Notes: generated by a model not told the origin, from the letters alone. A stretch of DNA of 64,000 nt from Antitrichia curtipendula (GCA_951230915.1 OX579637.1:22196001-22260000); one strand, 5' to 3'. Positions 24,322 to 38,060 are shown, counted from the first letter of the stretch. Made by a program: numbers and translations.

Positions 24322-27300
24322 TTCAAAGCACTTTCAAAATGAAATTCTATGATAATTGATGTGGGCCGCCCCTAAAGTATAGGTCCGGTTTATTTCCCAT
24401 TTTTTCTCTATTCACGAGTGGGTGGATTAAATGCTACACACAAATTAAATATGTTCGTGCATTCTCATACTTGAGGGTGTTTGCAACTTACACCACTTTC
24501 TTCAAGGCACTTTCAAAATGAAATTCTATGATAATTGATGTGGGCCGCCCCTAAAGTATAGGTCCGGTTTATTTCCCAATTTTTCTCTATTCACGTGTGG
24601 GTGGATTAAATACTACACACAAATTAAATATCAGTGCATTCTCATACTTGAGGGTGTTTGCAACTTACACCACTTTTTTCAAGTCACTTTCAACATGAAA
24701 TTCTATGACATTTGATGTGGGCGGACAGTAAAGTACAGGTCCGATATAATTTCCATTTTTTTTTTATTCACGTGTGGGTGGATTAAATGCTACACACAAA
24801 TTAAATATGTTCGTGCATTCTAATACTTGACGGTGCTTGCAACTTACACCACTTTCTTCAAGGCACTTTCAAATTGAAATTCTTTGATAATTGATGTGGG
24901 CCGCCCCTAAAGTATAGGTCCGGTTTAATTCCCATTTTTTCTCTATTCACGTGTGGGTGGATTAAATGCTACACATAAATTAAATAGGTTCGTGCATTCT
25001 CATACTTGAGGGTGTTTGCAACTTACACCACTTTCTTCAAGGCACTTTCAAAATGAATTTCTATGACATTTCATGTGGGCCGCCCCTAAAGTCTAGGTCC
25101 GGTTTATTTCCCATTTTTTTTCTTATTCACGTGTGGGTGGATTAAATGCTACAGAGAAACTAAATATGTTCATGCATTCTCATACTTGAGGGTGTTTGCA
25201 AATTACACCACTTTCTTCAAGTTACTATCAAAATGAAATTCTATGACATTTGATGTGGGCCGCCCCTAAAGTCTAGGTCCGGTTTATTTCCCATTTTTTC
25301 TCTATTCACGTGTGAGTGGATTAAATGCTACACACAAATTAAATAGGTTCGTGCATTCTCATACTTGAGGGTGTTTGCAAATTACACAACTTTCTTCAAG
25401 TTACTTTCACAATGAAATTCCATGACATTTGATGTGGGCCGCCACTAAAGTACAGGTCTGATATAATTCCCTTTTTTTTTCGATTCACGTGTGGGTGGAC
25501 TAATTGCTACACACAAATTAAATATGTTCGTGCATTCTCATACTTGAGGGTGTTTGCAACTTACACCACTTTCTTCAAGTCACTTTCAAAATGAAATTCT
25601 ATGACATTTGATGTGGGCCGCCACTAAAGTACAGGTCCGGTTTATTTCTCAGTTTTCTTTTTATTCACGTGTGGGTGGACTAAATGCTACACACAAATTA
25701 AATATGTTCTTGAATTCTCATACTTGAGGGTGTTTGCAACTTACACCACTTTCTTCAAGGCACTTTCAAAATGAAACTTTATGACATTTGATGTGGGCGG
25801 CCACTAAAATACAAATACAGGTCCGATATAATTCCCCATTTTTTTTTATTCACGTGTGGGTGAATTAATTGCTACACACAAATTATATATGTTCGTGCAA
25901 TCTAATAGTTGTGGGTGTTTGCAGCTTACACTACTTTCTTCAAGGCACTTTCAAAATGAAATTCTATCCCATTTGATGTGGGCCGCCCCTAAAGTATAGG
26001 TGCGGTTTATTTCCAATTTTTTCTTTATTCACGTGTGGGAGGATTAAATGCTATACACAAATTAAATATGTTAAGGCATTCTAATAGTTGAGGATTTCTG
26101 CAAATTACACCACTTTCTTAAAGTCACTTTGAGAATGAAATTCTATGACGTTTGATGTGGGCCGCCACTAAAGTATAGGCCTGGTTTATTTCTCATTTTT
26201 TTTCTTACTCACGTGTGGGTGGATTAAATTCTACACACAAATTAAATATGTTCATACATTCTAATACTTGATGGTGTTTTCAACTTACACCACTTTCTTC
26301 AAGGCACTTTCAAAATAAAACTCTATGACATTTGATGTGGGCCGCCACTAAAGTACAGGTCCGGTTTATTTCTCAGTTTTTTTTTTATTCACGTGTGGGT
26401 GGACTTAACGCTACACACAAATTAAATGTGTTCGTGCATTCTAATAGTTGAGGGTGTTTGCAACTTACACTACTTTCTTCAAGTCACTTTCAAAATGAAA
26501 TTCTATGACATTTGATGTGGACGGCCATTAAAGTACAAATCCGATATAATTCCCCTTTTTTTTTTAATCACGTGTGGGTGAATTAAATGCTACACACAAA
26601 TTAAATATGTTGAGGCATTCTAATACTTGACGGTGTTTGCAACTTACACCACTTTCTTCAAGGCACTTTCAAAATGAAATTCTATGATAATTGATGTGGG
26701 CCGCCACTAAAGTATAGGTTCGGTTTATTTCCTATTTTTTCTTTATTCACGTGTGGGAGGATTAAATGCTATACACAAATTAAATATGTTAAGGCATTCT
26801 AACAGTTGAGGGTGTTTGCAAATAACACCACTTTCTTCAAGGCACTTTCAAAATGAAATTCTATGATAATTGATGTGGGCCGCCCCTAGAGTATAGGTCC
26901 GGTTTATTTCCCATTTTTTCTCTATTCACGTGTGAGTGGATTAAATGCTACACACAAATTAAATATGTTCGTGCATTCTCATACTTGAGGGTGTTTGCAA
27001 ATTACACCACTTTCTTAAAGTCACTTTCAGAATGAAATTCTATGACGTTTGATGTGGGCCGCCACTAAAGTATAGGCCCGGTTTATTTCAAATTTTTTTT
27101 TTTATTCACGTGTGGGTGGATTAAATGCTACACTCAAATTAAATATGTTCGTGCATTCTCATACCTGAGTGTGTTTGCAAATTACAAAATTTTCTTCAAG
27201 TCACTTTCAAAATGAAATTCTATAACATTTGATGTGGGCGGCAACTAAAGTACAGTTCCGATATAATTCCCTTTTTCTTTTTATTCACATGTGGGTCGAT

Positions 27301-27539
27301 TAAATGCTACACACAAATTAAATATGTTGAGGTATTCTCATACTTGAGGGTGTTTGCAACTTACTTCACTTTTTTCAGGTCACTTTCAAAATGAAAATCT
27401 ATGACATTTGATGTGGGCCGCCACAAAATTATAGGTCCGATTTGACTCCCGTTTTTTTTTTTTAATCACGTGTGCGTGGTTTAAATGCTACACACAAATT
27501 AAATATGTTCATGCATTCTAATAATTGAGGGTGTTTGCA
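24322..27539 (+). repeat. Diverged satellite without clear higher-order repeat
   Basis: X- and Y-type monomers in irregular order. Noteworthy variants are GTGTGGGAGGATTAAATGC with ATGTTAAGGCATTC (near 26,035, 26,750 and, outside this stretch, 33,030 and 33,210) and a 6-bp local duplication at about 25,808-25,819 (AATACAAATACAGG). No unit longer than a monomer repeats regularly here as far as I can see. Confidence 0.8.
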
Positions 27540-29210
27540 AATTACACCACTTTCTTGAAGTCACATTCAAAATGAAATTCTATGACATATGATGTGGGCC
27601 GCCACTAAAGTATAGGTCTGGTTTAACTCCCGTATTCTTTTTAATTCACGTGTGCGTGGATTTAATGCTACTCAAAAATAAAATATGTTCATGCATTCTA
27701 ATAATTGAGGGTGTTTGCAACTTACAATACTTTCTTCAAGTCACATTCAAAGTGAAATTCTATGATAATTGATGTGGGCTGCCACTAAAGTACAGGTTCG
27801 GTTTATTTCCCATTTTTTTTTTATTCACGTGTCAGTGGATTAAATGCTACACACAAATTAAATATGTTCAAGAATTCTAATAGTTGAGGGTGTTTGCAAA
27901 TTACACCACTTTCTTCAAGTCACTTTCAAAATGAAATTCGATGACATTTGATGTGGGCCGCCACTAAAGTATAGGTCCAGTTTAACTACCGTTTTCTTTT
28001 TAATTCATGTGCGTGGATTTAATGCTACACAAAAATAAAATATGTTCATGCATTCTAATAATTGAGGGTGTTTGAAAATTACAAAACTTTCTTCAAGTCA
28101 CTTTCAAAATGAAATTCCATGACATTTGATGTGGGTGGCCACTAAAGTACAGATCTGATATAATTTCCCTTTTTTTTCTATTCACGTGTGGGTGGACTAA
28201 TTGCTACACACAAATTAAATATGTTCGTGCACTCTCATACTTGAGGGTAATTGCAACTTACAACACATTCTTCAAGTCACTTTTAAAATGAAATTCTATG
28301 ACATTTGCTGTGGGCGGCCACTAAAGTACAGGTCCCATATAATTCCTCTTTTTTGTTTATTCACGTGTGGGTGGATTAAATGCTTCACACAAAATAAATG
28401 TGTTCGTGCATTCTAATACTTGACGGTGTTTGCAACTTACACTACTTTCTTCAAGTCACTTTCAAAATGAAATTCTATGACATTTGATGTGGGCAGCCAC
28501 TAAATTACAGGTCTGAAATAATTCCCCTTTTTTTTTATTCACGTGTGGGTGGATTAAATGCTACACACAAATTAAATACGTTCATACATTCTAATACTTG
28601 ATGGTGTTTGCAACTTACACCACTTTCTTCAAGGCACTTTCAAAATGAAACTCTATGACATTTGATGTGGGCGGACACTAAAATACAGGTCCGATATAAT
28701 TCCCCTTTTTTTTTTAATCACGTGTGGGTGAATTAAATGCTACACACAAATTAAATATGTTCGTGCATTCTAATAGTTGAAGGTGTTTGCAAATTACACC
28801 ACTCTCATCAAGGCACTTTTACAAAATGAAATTCTATGATAATTGATGTGGGCCGCCACTAAAGTACAGGTTCGGTTAATTTCCCATTTTTTTTCTATTC
28901 ACGTGTGGGTGGATTAAATGCTACACACAAATTAAATATGTTCCTGCATTCTAATACCTAACGGTGTTTGCAACCTACACCACTTTCTTCAAGTCACTTT
29001 CAACATCAACTTCTATGACATTTGATGTGGGCGGCCTCTGAAGTACAGGTCCGATTTATTTCCAATTTTTTCTTTATTCACGTGTGGGTGGATTAAATGC
29101 TACACACAAATTAAATATGTTCGTGCATTTTCATACTTGAGGGTAATTGCAACTTACACCACTTTCTTCAAGTCACTTTCAAAATGAAATTCTATGACAT
29201 TTGATGTGGG
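27540..29210 (+). repeat. 1.67-kb segment, copy A1
   Basis: About nine monomers that recur at 30,406-32,076 (offset 2,866) and again at 35,601-37,271 (offset 8,061). Shared markers include TTTAACTCCCGTATTC, GCTACTCAAAAATAAAATATG, ACGTGTCAGTGG and CATTCTAATACCTAACGG. A1 differs from A2 at more sites than A2 does from A3 (for example CACATTCAAAGTG is shared, but ATTCACGTGTCAG in A1 is ATTTACGTGTCAG in A2 and A3), so A1 is the older split. Confidence 0.88.
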
Positions 29211-29805
29211 TGGCCACTAAAGTACAGGTCTGATATAATTCCCCTCTTTTTTTTATTCACGTGTGGGTGGATTAAATGCTACACACAAATTAAATATGTT
29301 CGTGCATTCTCATAGTTGAGGGTGTTTGCAACTTACACCACTTTATTCAGGGCACTCTCAAAATGAAATTCTATGAAAGTTGATGTGGTCCGCCACTAAA
29401 ATACAGATTCGGTTTATTTCCCATTTTTTTTTAATTCATGTGTGGGCGGATTAAATGCTACACACAAAATAAGTATATTCGTGCATTCTAATAATTGTGG
29501 GTGTTTGCAAATTACACCACTTTCTTCAAGTCACTTTCAAAATGAAATTCTATGACATTTGATGTGGGTGGCCACTAAAGTACAGGACTGATATAATTCC
29601 CCTCTTTTTTTTATTCCCGTGTGGGTGGATTAAATGCTACACAAAAATTAAATATGTTCGTGCATTCTCATACTTGAGGGTGTTTGCAACTTACTCCACT
29701 TTCTTCAAGTCACTTTAAAAATGAAAGTCTATGACATTTGATGTGTGCCGCCACTAAGGTACAAGTCCGATATAATTCCCCTTCTTTTTTTATTCACGTG
29801 TGGGT
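29211..29805 (+). repeat. Satellite between A1 and the 3.06-kb block
   Basis: A few X-Y monomers, including one with TTTATTCAGGGCACTCTC at 29,341 and AAAATAAGTATATTCG. This is the monomer pair that is amplified as a five-copy dimer at 33.4-35.0 kb, so it is a likely relative of the amplified unit. Confidence 0.8.
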
Positions 29806-32800
29806 GGATTATATGCTACACACAAATTAAATATGTTTGTGCATTCTAATAGTTGAGGGTGTTTGCAACTTATACTACTTTCTTCAAGTCACTTTCAAAA
29901 TGAAATTCAATAACATTTGATGTGGGTGGCCACTAAAGTACAGGTCTGATATAATTCCCCTTTTATATTAATTCACGTGTGGGTGGATTAAATGCTACAA
30001 ACAAATAAATATATTCGTGGATTCTAATAATTGAGGGTGTTTTCAAATTACACAACTTTCTTCAAGTCACTTTCAAAATGAAATTCTATAAAAATTGATG
30101 TGGGTCGACACTAAAGTACAGATTCGGTTTATTTTCCGTCTTTTTTTTAATTCACGTGTGGGTGGATTAAATGCTACACACAAATTAAATATGTTCATGC
30201 ATTCTTATACTTGAGGGTGTTTGCAACTTACACAACTTTCTTCAAGTCAAATTCAAAATGAAATTCTATGACATTTGATGTGGGCCGCCTCTATAGTATA
30301 GGTCCGGTTTATTTCCCGGCCTATTTTTATTTCACGTGTGGGTGGATTAAATGCTCCACAAAAATTAAATATGTTTATGCATTCTAGTAGTTGAGGGTGT
30401 TTGCAAATTACACCACTTTCTTCAAGTCACATTCAAAATGAAATTCTATGACATATGATTTGGGCCGCCACTAAAGTATAGGTCCGGTTTAACTCCCGTA
30501 TTCTTTTTAATTCACGTGTGCGTGGATTTAATGCTACTCAAAAATAAAATATGTTCATGCATTCTAATAATTGAGGGTGTTTGCAACTTACAATACTTTC
30601 TTCAAGTCACATTCAAAGTGAAATTCTATGATAATTGATGTGGGCTGCCACTAAAGTACAGGTTCGGTTTATTTCCCATTTTTTTTTTATTTACGTGTCA
30701 GTGGATTAAATGCTATACACAAATTAAATATGTTCAAGAATTCTAATAGTTGAGGGTGTTTGCAAATTACACCACTTTCTTCAGGTCACTTTCAAAATGA
30801 AATTCTATGACATATGATGTGGGCCGCCACTAAAGTATAGGTCCGGTTTAACTACCGTTTTCTTTTTAATTCACGTGTGCATGGATTTAATGCTACACAA
30901 AAATAAAATATGTTCATGCATTCTAATAATTGAGGGTGTTTGAAAATTACAAAACTTTCTTCAAGTCACTTTCAAAATGAAATTCCATGACATTTGATGT
31001 GGGTGGCCACTAAAGTACAGATCTGATATAATTTCCCTTTTTTTTCTATTCACGTGTGGGTGGACTAATTGCTACACACAAATTAAATATGTTCGTGCAC
31101 TCTCATACTTGAGGGTAATTGCAACTTACAACACATTCTTCAAGTCACTTTTAAAATGAAATTCTATGACATTTGCTGTGGGCGGCCACTAAAGTACAGG
31201 TCCCATATAATTCCTCTTTTTTGTTTATTCACGTGTGGGTGGATTAAATGCTTCACACAAAATAAATGTGTTCGTGCATTCTAATACTTGACGGTGTTTG
31301 CAACTTACACTACTTTCTTCAAGTCACTTTCAAAATGAAATTCTATGACATTTGATGTGGGCAGCCACTAAATTACAGGTCTGAAATAATTCCCCTTTTT
31401 TTTTATTCACGTGTGGGTGGATTAAATGCTACACACAAATTAAATACGTTCATACATTCTAATACTTGATGGTGTTTGCAACTTACACCACTTTCTTCAA
31501 GGCACTTTCAAAATGAAACTCTATGACATTTGATGTGGGCGGACACTAAAATACAGGTCCGATATAATTCCCCTTTTTTTTTTAATCACGTGTGGGTGAA
31601 TTAAATGCTACACACAAATTAAATATGTTCGTGCATTCTAATAGTTGAGGGTGTTTGCAACTTACACCACTCTCATCAAGGCACTTTCACAAAATGAAAT
31701 TCTATGATAATTGATGTGGGCCGCCACTAAAGTACAGGTTCGGTTAATTTCCCATTTTTTTTCTATTCACGTGTGGGTGGATTAAATGCTACACACAAAT
31801 TAAATATGTTCCTGCATTCTAATACCTAACGGTGTTTGCAACCTACACCACTTTCTTCAAGTCACTTTCAACATCAACTTCTATGACATTTGATGTGGGC
31901 GGCCTCTGATGTACAGGTCCGATTTATTTCCAATTTTTTCTTTATTCACGTGTGGGTGGATTAAATGCTACACACAAATTAAATATGTTCGTGCATTTTC
32001 ATACTTGAGGGTAATTGCAACTTACACCACTTTCTTCAAGTCACTTTCAAAATGAAATTCTATGACATTTGATGTGGGCGGCCACTAAAATACAGGTCCG
32101 ATATAATTCTTCTTCTTTTTTTTAATCACGTGCCGGTGGATTAAATGCTACACAAAAATTAAATATGTTCGTGCATTCTCATACTTGAGGGTGTTTGCAA
32201 CTTACTCCACTTTCTTCAAGTCACTTTAAAAATGAAAGTCTATGACATTTGATATGTGCCGCCACTAAGGTACAAGTCCGATATAATTCCCCTTATTCTT
32301 TTATTCACGTGTGGGTGGATTATATGCTACACACAAATTAAATATGTTTGTGCATTCTAATAGTTGAGGGTGTTTGCAACTTATACTACTTTCTTCAAGT
32401 CACTTTCAAAATGAAATTCAATAACATTTGATGTGGGTGGCCACTAAAGTACAGGTCTGATATAATTCCCCTTTTTTATTAATTCACGTGTGGGTGGATT
32501 AAATGCTACACACAAATAAATATATTCGTGGATTCTAATAATTGAGGGTGTTTTCAAATTACACAACTTTCTCCAAGGCACTTTCAAAATCAAATTCTAT
32601 AAAAATTGATGTGATCCTCCACTATAGTACAGATTCGGTTTATTTCCCATTTTTTTCTAATTCACGTGTGGGCGGATTAAATGCTACACACGAATTAAAT
32701 ATGTTCAAGCATTCTAATATTTGTGGGTGTTTGCAACTTACTCTACTTTCTTCAAGGCACTTTCAAAATGAAATTCTATGACATTTGATGTGGGCGGCCT

Positions 32801-32865
32801 CTAAAGAATAGGTCCGGTTTATTTCCCAATTTTATTTTATTCATGTGTGGGTGGACTAAATGCTA
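29806..32865 (+). repeat. 3.06-kb duplicated block, copy 1 (contains A2)
   Basis: About 17 monomers repeated at 35,001-38,060 with a constant offset of 5,195 bp, checked at 29,821/35,016, 30,497/35,692 and 32,542/37,737. The left limit is at GGATTATATGCTAC (GGGTGG against GGGCGG just before it). The right limit is at GGACTAAATGCTA (TATCCAC against CACACAC just after it). The copies look almost identical. A 79-codon open frame at 32,542-32,781 lies inside and is an accident of the satellite. Confidence 0.92.
30406..32076 (+). repeat. 1.67-kb segment, copy A2
   Basis: Second copy of A1, inside the 3.06-kb block. It differs from A1 by scattered substitutions such as CTCTGATGTACAGG against CTCTGAAGTACAGG. 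Confidence 0.87.
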
Positions 32866-33370
32866 TCCACAAATTAAATATGTTCGTGCATTCTCATACT
32901 TGAGGGTGTTTGCAACTTACACCACTTTCTTCAAGTCACTTTCAAAATGAAATTCTATGACATTTGATGTGGGCCACCCCTAAAGTATAGGTGCGGTTTA
33001 TTTCCAATTTTTTCTTTATTCACGTGTGGGAGGATTAAATGCTACACACAAATTAAATATGTTAAGGCATTCTAATAGTTGAGGGTGTTTGCAAATTACA
33101 CCACTTTTTGCAGGTCACTTGAAAAATGAAAATCTATGACATTTGATGTGGGCCGCCCCTAAAGTATAGGTCCGGTTTATTTCCAATTTTTTCTTTATTC
33201 ACGTGTGGGAGGATTAAATGCTATACACAAATTAAATATGTTAAGGCATTCTAATAGTTGAGGGTGTTTGCAAATTACACCACTTTTTTCAAGTCACTTT
33301 CAGAATGAAATTCTATGACGTTTGATGTGGGCTGCCACTAAAGTATAGGTCCGGTTTATTTCTCCTTTTT
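32866..33370 (+). repeat. Satellite spacer monomers
   Basis: About three monomers, including two with GGGAGGATTAAATGC and ATGTTAAGGCATTC that closely resemble monomers near 25,980-26,100 and 26,700-26,830. This part is not included in either 3.06-kb copy. Confidence 0.8.
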
Positions 33371-35000
33371 TTTTTATTCACGTGTGGGTGGATTAAATGC
33401 TACACACAAATTAAATATGTTCGTGCATTCTCATAGTTGAGGGTGTTTGCAACTTACACCACTTTATTCAGGGCACTCTCAATATGAAATTCTATGAAAG
33501 TTGATGTGGTCCGCCACTAAAATACAGATTCGGTTTATTTCCCATTTTTTCTTAATTCATGTGTGGGCGGATTAAATGCTACACACAAAATAAGTATATT
33601 CGTGCATTCTAATATTTCAGGGTGTTTGCAAATTACACCACTTTCTTCAAGTCACTTTCAAAATGAAATTCTATGACATTTGATGTGGGTGGCCACTAAA
33701 GTACAGGTCTGATATAATTCCCCTCTTTTTTTTATTCACGTGTGGGTGGATTAAATGCTACACACAAATTAAATATGTTCGTGCATTCTCATAGTTGAGG
33801 GTGTTTGCAACTTACACCACTTTATTCAGGGCACTCTCAAAATGAAATTCTATGAAAGTTGATGTGGTCCGCCACTAAAATACAGATTCGGTTTATTTCC
33901 CATTTTTTTTTAATTCACGTGTGGGCGGATTAAATGCTACACACAAAATAAGTATATTCGTGCATTCTAATAATTGTGGGTGTTTGCAAATTACACCACT
34001 TTCTTCAAGTCACTTTCAAAATGAAATTCTATGACATTTGATGTGGGTGGCCACTAAAGTACAGGTCTGATATAATTCCCCTCTTTTTTTTATTCACGTG
34101 TGGGTGGATTAAATGCTACACACAAATTAAATATGTTCGTGCATTCTCATAGTTGAGGGTGTTTGCAACTTACACCACTTTATTCAGGGCACTCTCAAAA
34201 TGAAATTCTATGAAAGTTGATGTGGTCCGCCACTAAAATACAGATTCGGTTTATTTCCCATTTTTTTTTAATTCACGTGTGGGCGGATTAAATGCTACAC
34301 ACAAAATAAGTATATTCGTGCATTCTAATAATTGTGGGTGTTTGCAAATTACACCACTTTCTTCAAGTCACTTTCAAAATGAAATTCTATGACATTTGAT
34401 GTGGGTGGCCACTAAAGTACAGGTCTGATATAATTCCCCTCTTTTTTTTATTCACGTGTGGGTGGATTAAATGCTACACACAAATTAAATATGTTCGTGC
34501 ATTCTCATAGTTGAGGGTGTTTGCAACTTACACCACTTTATTCAGGGCACTCTCAAAATGAAATTCTATGAAAGTTGATGTGGTCCGCCACTAAAATACA
34601 GATTCGGTTTATTTCCCATTTTTTTTTAATTCACGTGTGGGCGGATTAAATGTTACATACAAATTAAATATATTCGTGCATTCTAATAATTGTGGGTGTT
34701 TGCAAATTACACAACTTTCTTCAAGTCACTTTCAAAATGAAATTCTATGACATTTGATGTGGGTGGCTACCAAAGTACAGGACTGATATAATTCCCCTCT
34801 TTTTTTTATTCACGTGTGGGTGGATTAAATGCTACACACAAATTAAATATGTTCGTGCATTCTCATAGTTGAGGGTGTTTGCAACTTACACCACTTTATT
34901 CAGGGCACTCTCAAAATGAAATTCTATGAAAGTTGATGTGGTCCGCCACTAAAATACAGATTCGGTTTATTTCCCATTTTTTTTTAATTCACGTGTGGGC
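33371..35000 (+). repeat. 358-bp dimer, five tandem copies
   Basis: The marker CTTTATTCAGGGCACTCTC begins near 33,462, 33,820, 34,178, 34,536 and 34,894, with exactly 358 bp between neighbours. Each dimer joins an X monomer (GGGTGGCCACTAAAG, TCTGATATAATTCCCCTC) to a Y monomer (GTGGTCCGCCACTAAAATAC, GATTCGGTTTATTTCCC, GGGCGGATTAAATGC, AAAATAAGTATATTCG). The first copy shows small differences (CAATATG for CAAAATG) and the last ones carry TGTTACATACAAATTAAATATATTC, so ends are more diverged than the middle. This is a textbook local amplification. Confidence 0.93.
33689..33696. other. Representative GTGGCCAC palindrome in X monomers
   Basis: X-type monomers with GGGTGGCCACTAAAG contain the perfect 8-bp palindrome GTGGCCAC about 50 bp before the CACGTG box. 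Other examples are at 29,210-29,217 and in the ATAGGTGGCCAC monomers around 41.0-41.4 kb. Y monomers have GTGGGCCGCCAC instead, which is not a palindrome. No function is known. Confidence 0.6.
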
Positions 35001-38000
35001 GGATTATATGCTACACACAAATTAAATATGTTTGTGCATTCTAATAGTTGAGGGTGTTTGCAACTTATACTACTTTCTTCAAGTCACTTTCAAAATGAAA
35101 TTCAATAACATTTGATGTGGGTGGCCACTAAAGTACAGGTCTGATATAATTCCCCTTTTATATTAATTCACGTGTGGGTGGATTAAATGCTACAAACAAA
35201 TAAATATATTCGTGGATTCTAATAATTGAGGGTGTTTTCAAATTACACAACTTTCTTCAAGTCACTTTCAAAATGAAATTCTATAAAAATTGATGTGGGT
35301 CGACACTAAAGTACAGATTCGGTTTATTTTCCGTCTTTTTTTTAATTCACGTGTGGGTGGATTAAATGCTACACACAAATTAAATATGTTCATGCATTCT
35401 TATACTTGAGGGTGTTTGCAACTTACACAACTTTCTTCAAGTCAAATTCAAAATGAAATTCTATGACATTTGATGTGGGCCGCCTCTATAGTATAGGTCC
35501 GGTTTATTTCCCGGCCTATTTTTATTTCACGTGTGGGTGGATTAAATGCTCCACAAAAATTAAATATGTTTATGCATTCTAGTAGTTGAGGGTGTTTGCA
35601 AATTACACCACTTTCTTCAAGTCACATTCAAAATGAAATTCTATGACATATGATTTGGGCCGCCACTAAAGTATAGGTCCGGTTTAACTCCCGTATTCTT
35701 TTTAATTCACGTGTGCGTGGATTTAATGCTACTCAAAAATAAAATATGTTCATGCATTCTAATAATTGAGGGTGTTTGCAACTTACAATACTTTCTTCAA
35801 GTCACATTCAAAGTGAAATTCTATGATAATTGATGTGGGCTGCCACTAAAGTACAGGTTCGGTTTATTTCCCATTTTTTTTTTATTTACGTGTCAGTGGA
35901 TTAAATGCTATACACAAATTAAATATGTTCAAGAATTCTAATAGTTGAGGGTGTTTGCAAATTACACCACTTTCTTCAGGTCACTTTCAAAATGAAATTC
36001 TATGACATATGATGTGGGCCGCCACTAAAGTATAGGTCCGGTTTAACTACCGTTTTCTTTTTAATTCACGTGTGCATGGATTTAATGCTACACAAAAATA
36101 AAATATGTTCATGCATTCTAATAATTGAGGGTGTTTGAAAATTACAAAACTTTCTTCAAGTCACTTTCAAAATGAAATTCCATGACATTTGATGTGGGTG
36201 GCCACTAAAGTACAGATCTGATATAATTTCCCTTTTTTTTCTATTCACGTGTGGGTGGACTAATTGCTACACACAAATTAAATATGTTCGTGCACTCTCA
36301 TACTTGAGGGTAATTGCAACTTACAACACATTCTTCAAGTCACTTTTAAAATGAAATTCTATGACATTTGCTGTGGGCGGCCACTAAAGTACAGGTCCCA
36401 TATAATTCCTCTTTTTTGTTTATTCACGTGTGGGTGGATTAAATGCTTCACACAAAATAAATGTGTTCGTGCATTCTAATACTTGACGGTGTTTGCAACT
36501 TACACTACTTTCTTCAAGTCACTTTCAAAATGAAATTCTATGACATTTGATGTGGGCAGCCACTAAATTACAGGTCTGAAATAATTCCCCTTTTTTTTTA
36601 TTCACGTGTGGGTGGATTAAATGCTACACACAAATTAAATACGTTCATACATTCTAATACTTGATGGTGTTTGCAACTTACACCACTTTCTTCAAGGCAC
36701 TTTCAAAATGAAACTCTATGACATTTGATGTGGGCGGACACTAAAATACAGGTCCGATATAATTCCCCTTTTTTTTTTAATCACGTGTGGGTGAATTAAA
36801 TGCTACACACAAATTAAATATGTTCGTGCATTCTAATAGTTGAGGGTGTTTGCAACTTACACCACTCTCATCAAGGCACTTTCACAAAATGAAATTCTAT
36901 GATAATTGATGTGGGCCGCCACTAAAGTACAGGTTCGGTTAATTTCCCATTTTTTTTCTATTCACGTGTGGGTGGATTAAATGCTACACACAAATTAAAT
37001 ATGTTCCTGCATTCTAATACCTAACGGTGTTTGCAACCTACACCACTTTCTTCAAGTCACTTTCAACATCAACTTCTATGACATTTGATGTGGGCGGCCT
37101 CTGATGTACAGGTCCGATTTATTTCCAATTTTTTCTTTATTCACGTGTGGGTGGATTAAATGCTACACACAAATTAAATATGTTCGTGCATTTTCATACT
37201 TGAGGGTAATTGCAACTTACACCACTTTCTTCAAGTCACTTTCAAAATGAAATTCTATGACATTTGATGTGGGCGGCCACTAAAATACAGGTCCGATATA
37301 ATTCTTCTTCTTTTTTTTAATCACGTGCCGGTGGATTAAATGCTACACAAAAATTAAATATGTTCGTGCATTCTCATACTTGAGGGTGTTTGCAACTTAC
37401 TCCACTTTCTTCAAGTCACTTTAAAAATGAAAGTCTATGACATTTGATATGTGCCGCCACTAAGGTACAAGTCCGATATAATTCCCCTTATTCTTTTATT
37501 CACGTGTGGGTGGATTATATGCTACACACAAATTAAATATGTTTGTGCATTCTAATAGTTGAGGGTGTTTGCAACTTATACTACTTTCTTCAAGTCACTT
37601 TCAAAATGAAATTCAATAACATTTGATGTGGGTGGCCACTAAAGTACAGGTCTGATATAATTCCCCTTTTTTATTAATTCACGTGTGGGTGGATTAAATG
37701 CTACACACAAATAAATATATTCGTGGATTCTAATAATTGAGGGTGTTTTCAAATTACACAACTTTCTCCAAGGCACTTTCAAAATCAAATTCTATAAAAA
37801 TTGATGTGATCCTCCACTATAGTACAGATTCGGTTTATTTCCCATTTTTTTCTAATTCACGTGTGGGCGGATTAAATGCTACACACGAATTAAATATGTT
37901 CAAGCATTCTAATATTTGTGGGTGTTTGCAACTTACTCTACTTTCTTCAAGGCACTTTCAAAATGAAATTCTATGACATTTGATGTGGGCGGCCTCTAAA

Positions 38001-38060
38001 GAATAGGTCCGGTTTATTTCCCAATTTTATTTTATTCATGTGTGGGTGGACTAAATGCTA
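35001..38060 (+). repeat. 3.06-kb duplicated block, copy 2 (contains A3)
   Basis: Second copy of 29,806-32,865. It begins immediately where the five-copy dimer ends, in the middle of a monomer (GGGC then GGATTATATGC), six bases after a CACGTG box. It ends at GGACTAAATGCTA. Confidence 0.92.
35601..37271 (+). repeat. 1.67-kb segment, copy A3
   Basis: Third copy of the A segment, carried within the second 3.06-kb block (offset 5,195 from A2). Confidence 0.87.

Noticed and set aside
25801..25825. Possible small insertion in a monomer (AATACAAATACAGG)
   Set aside because: It is a 6-bp local duplication within one monomer, most simply replication slippage, and not a mobile element footprint.
32542..32781. 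79-codon open frame on + strand, identical at 37,737-37,976
   Set aside because: It runs across a monomer and more of satellite and is identical only because the 3.06-kb block is duplicated. There is no codon-like conservation, and neighbouring monomers break the frame.
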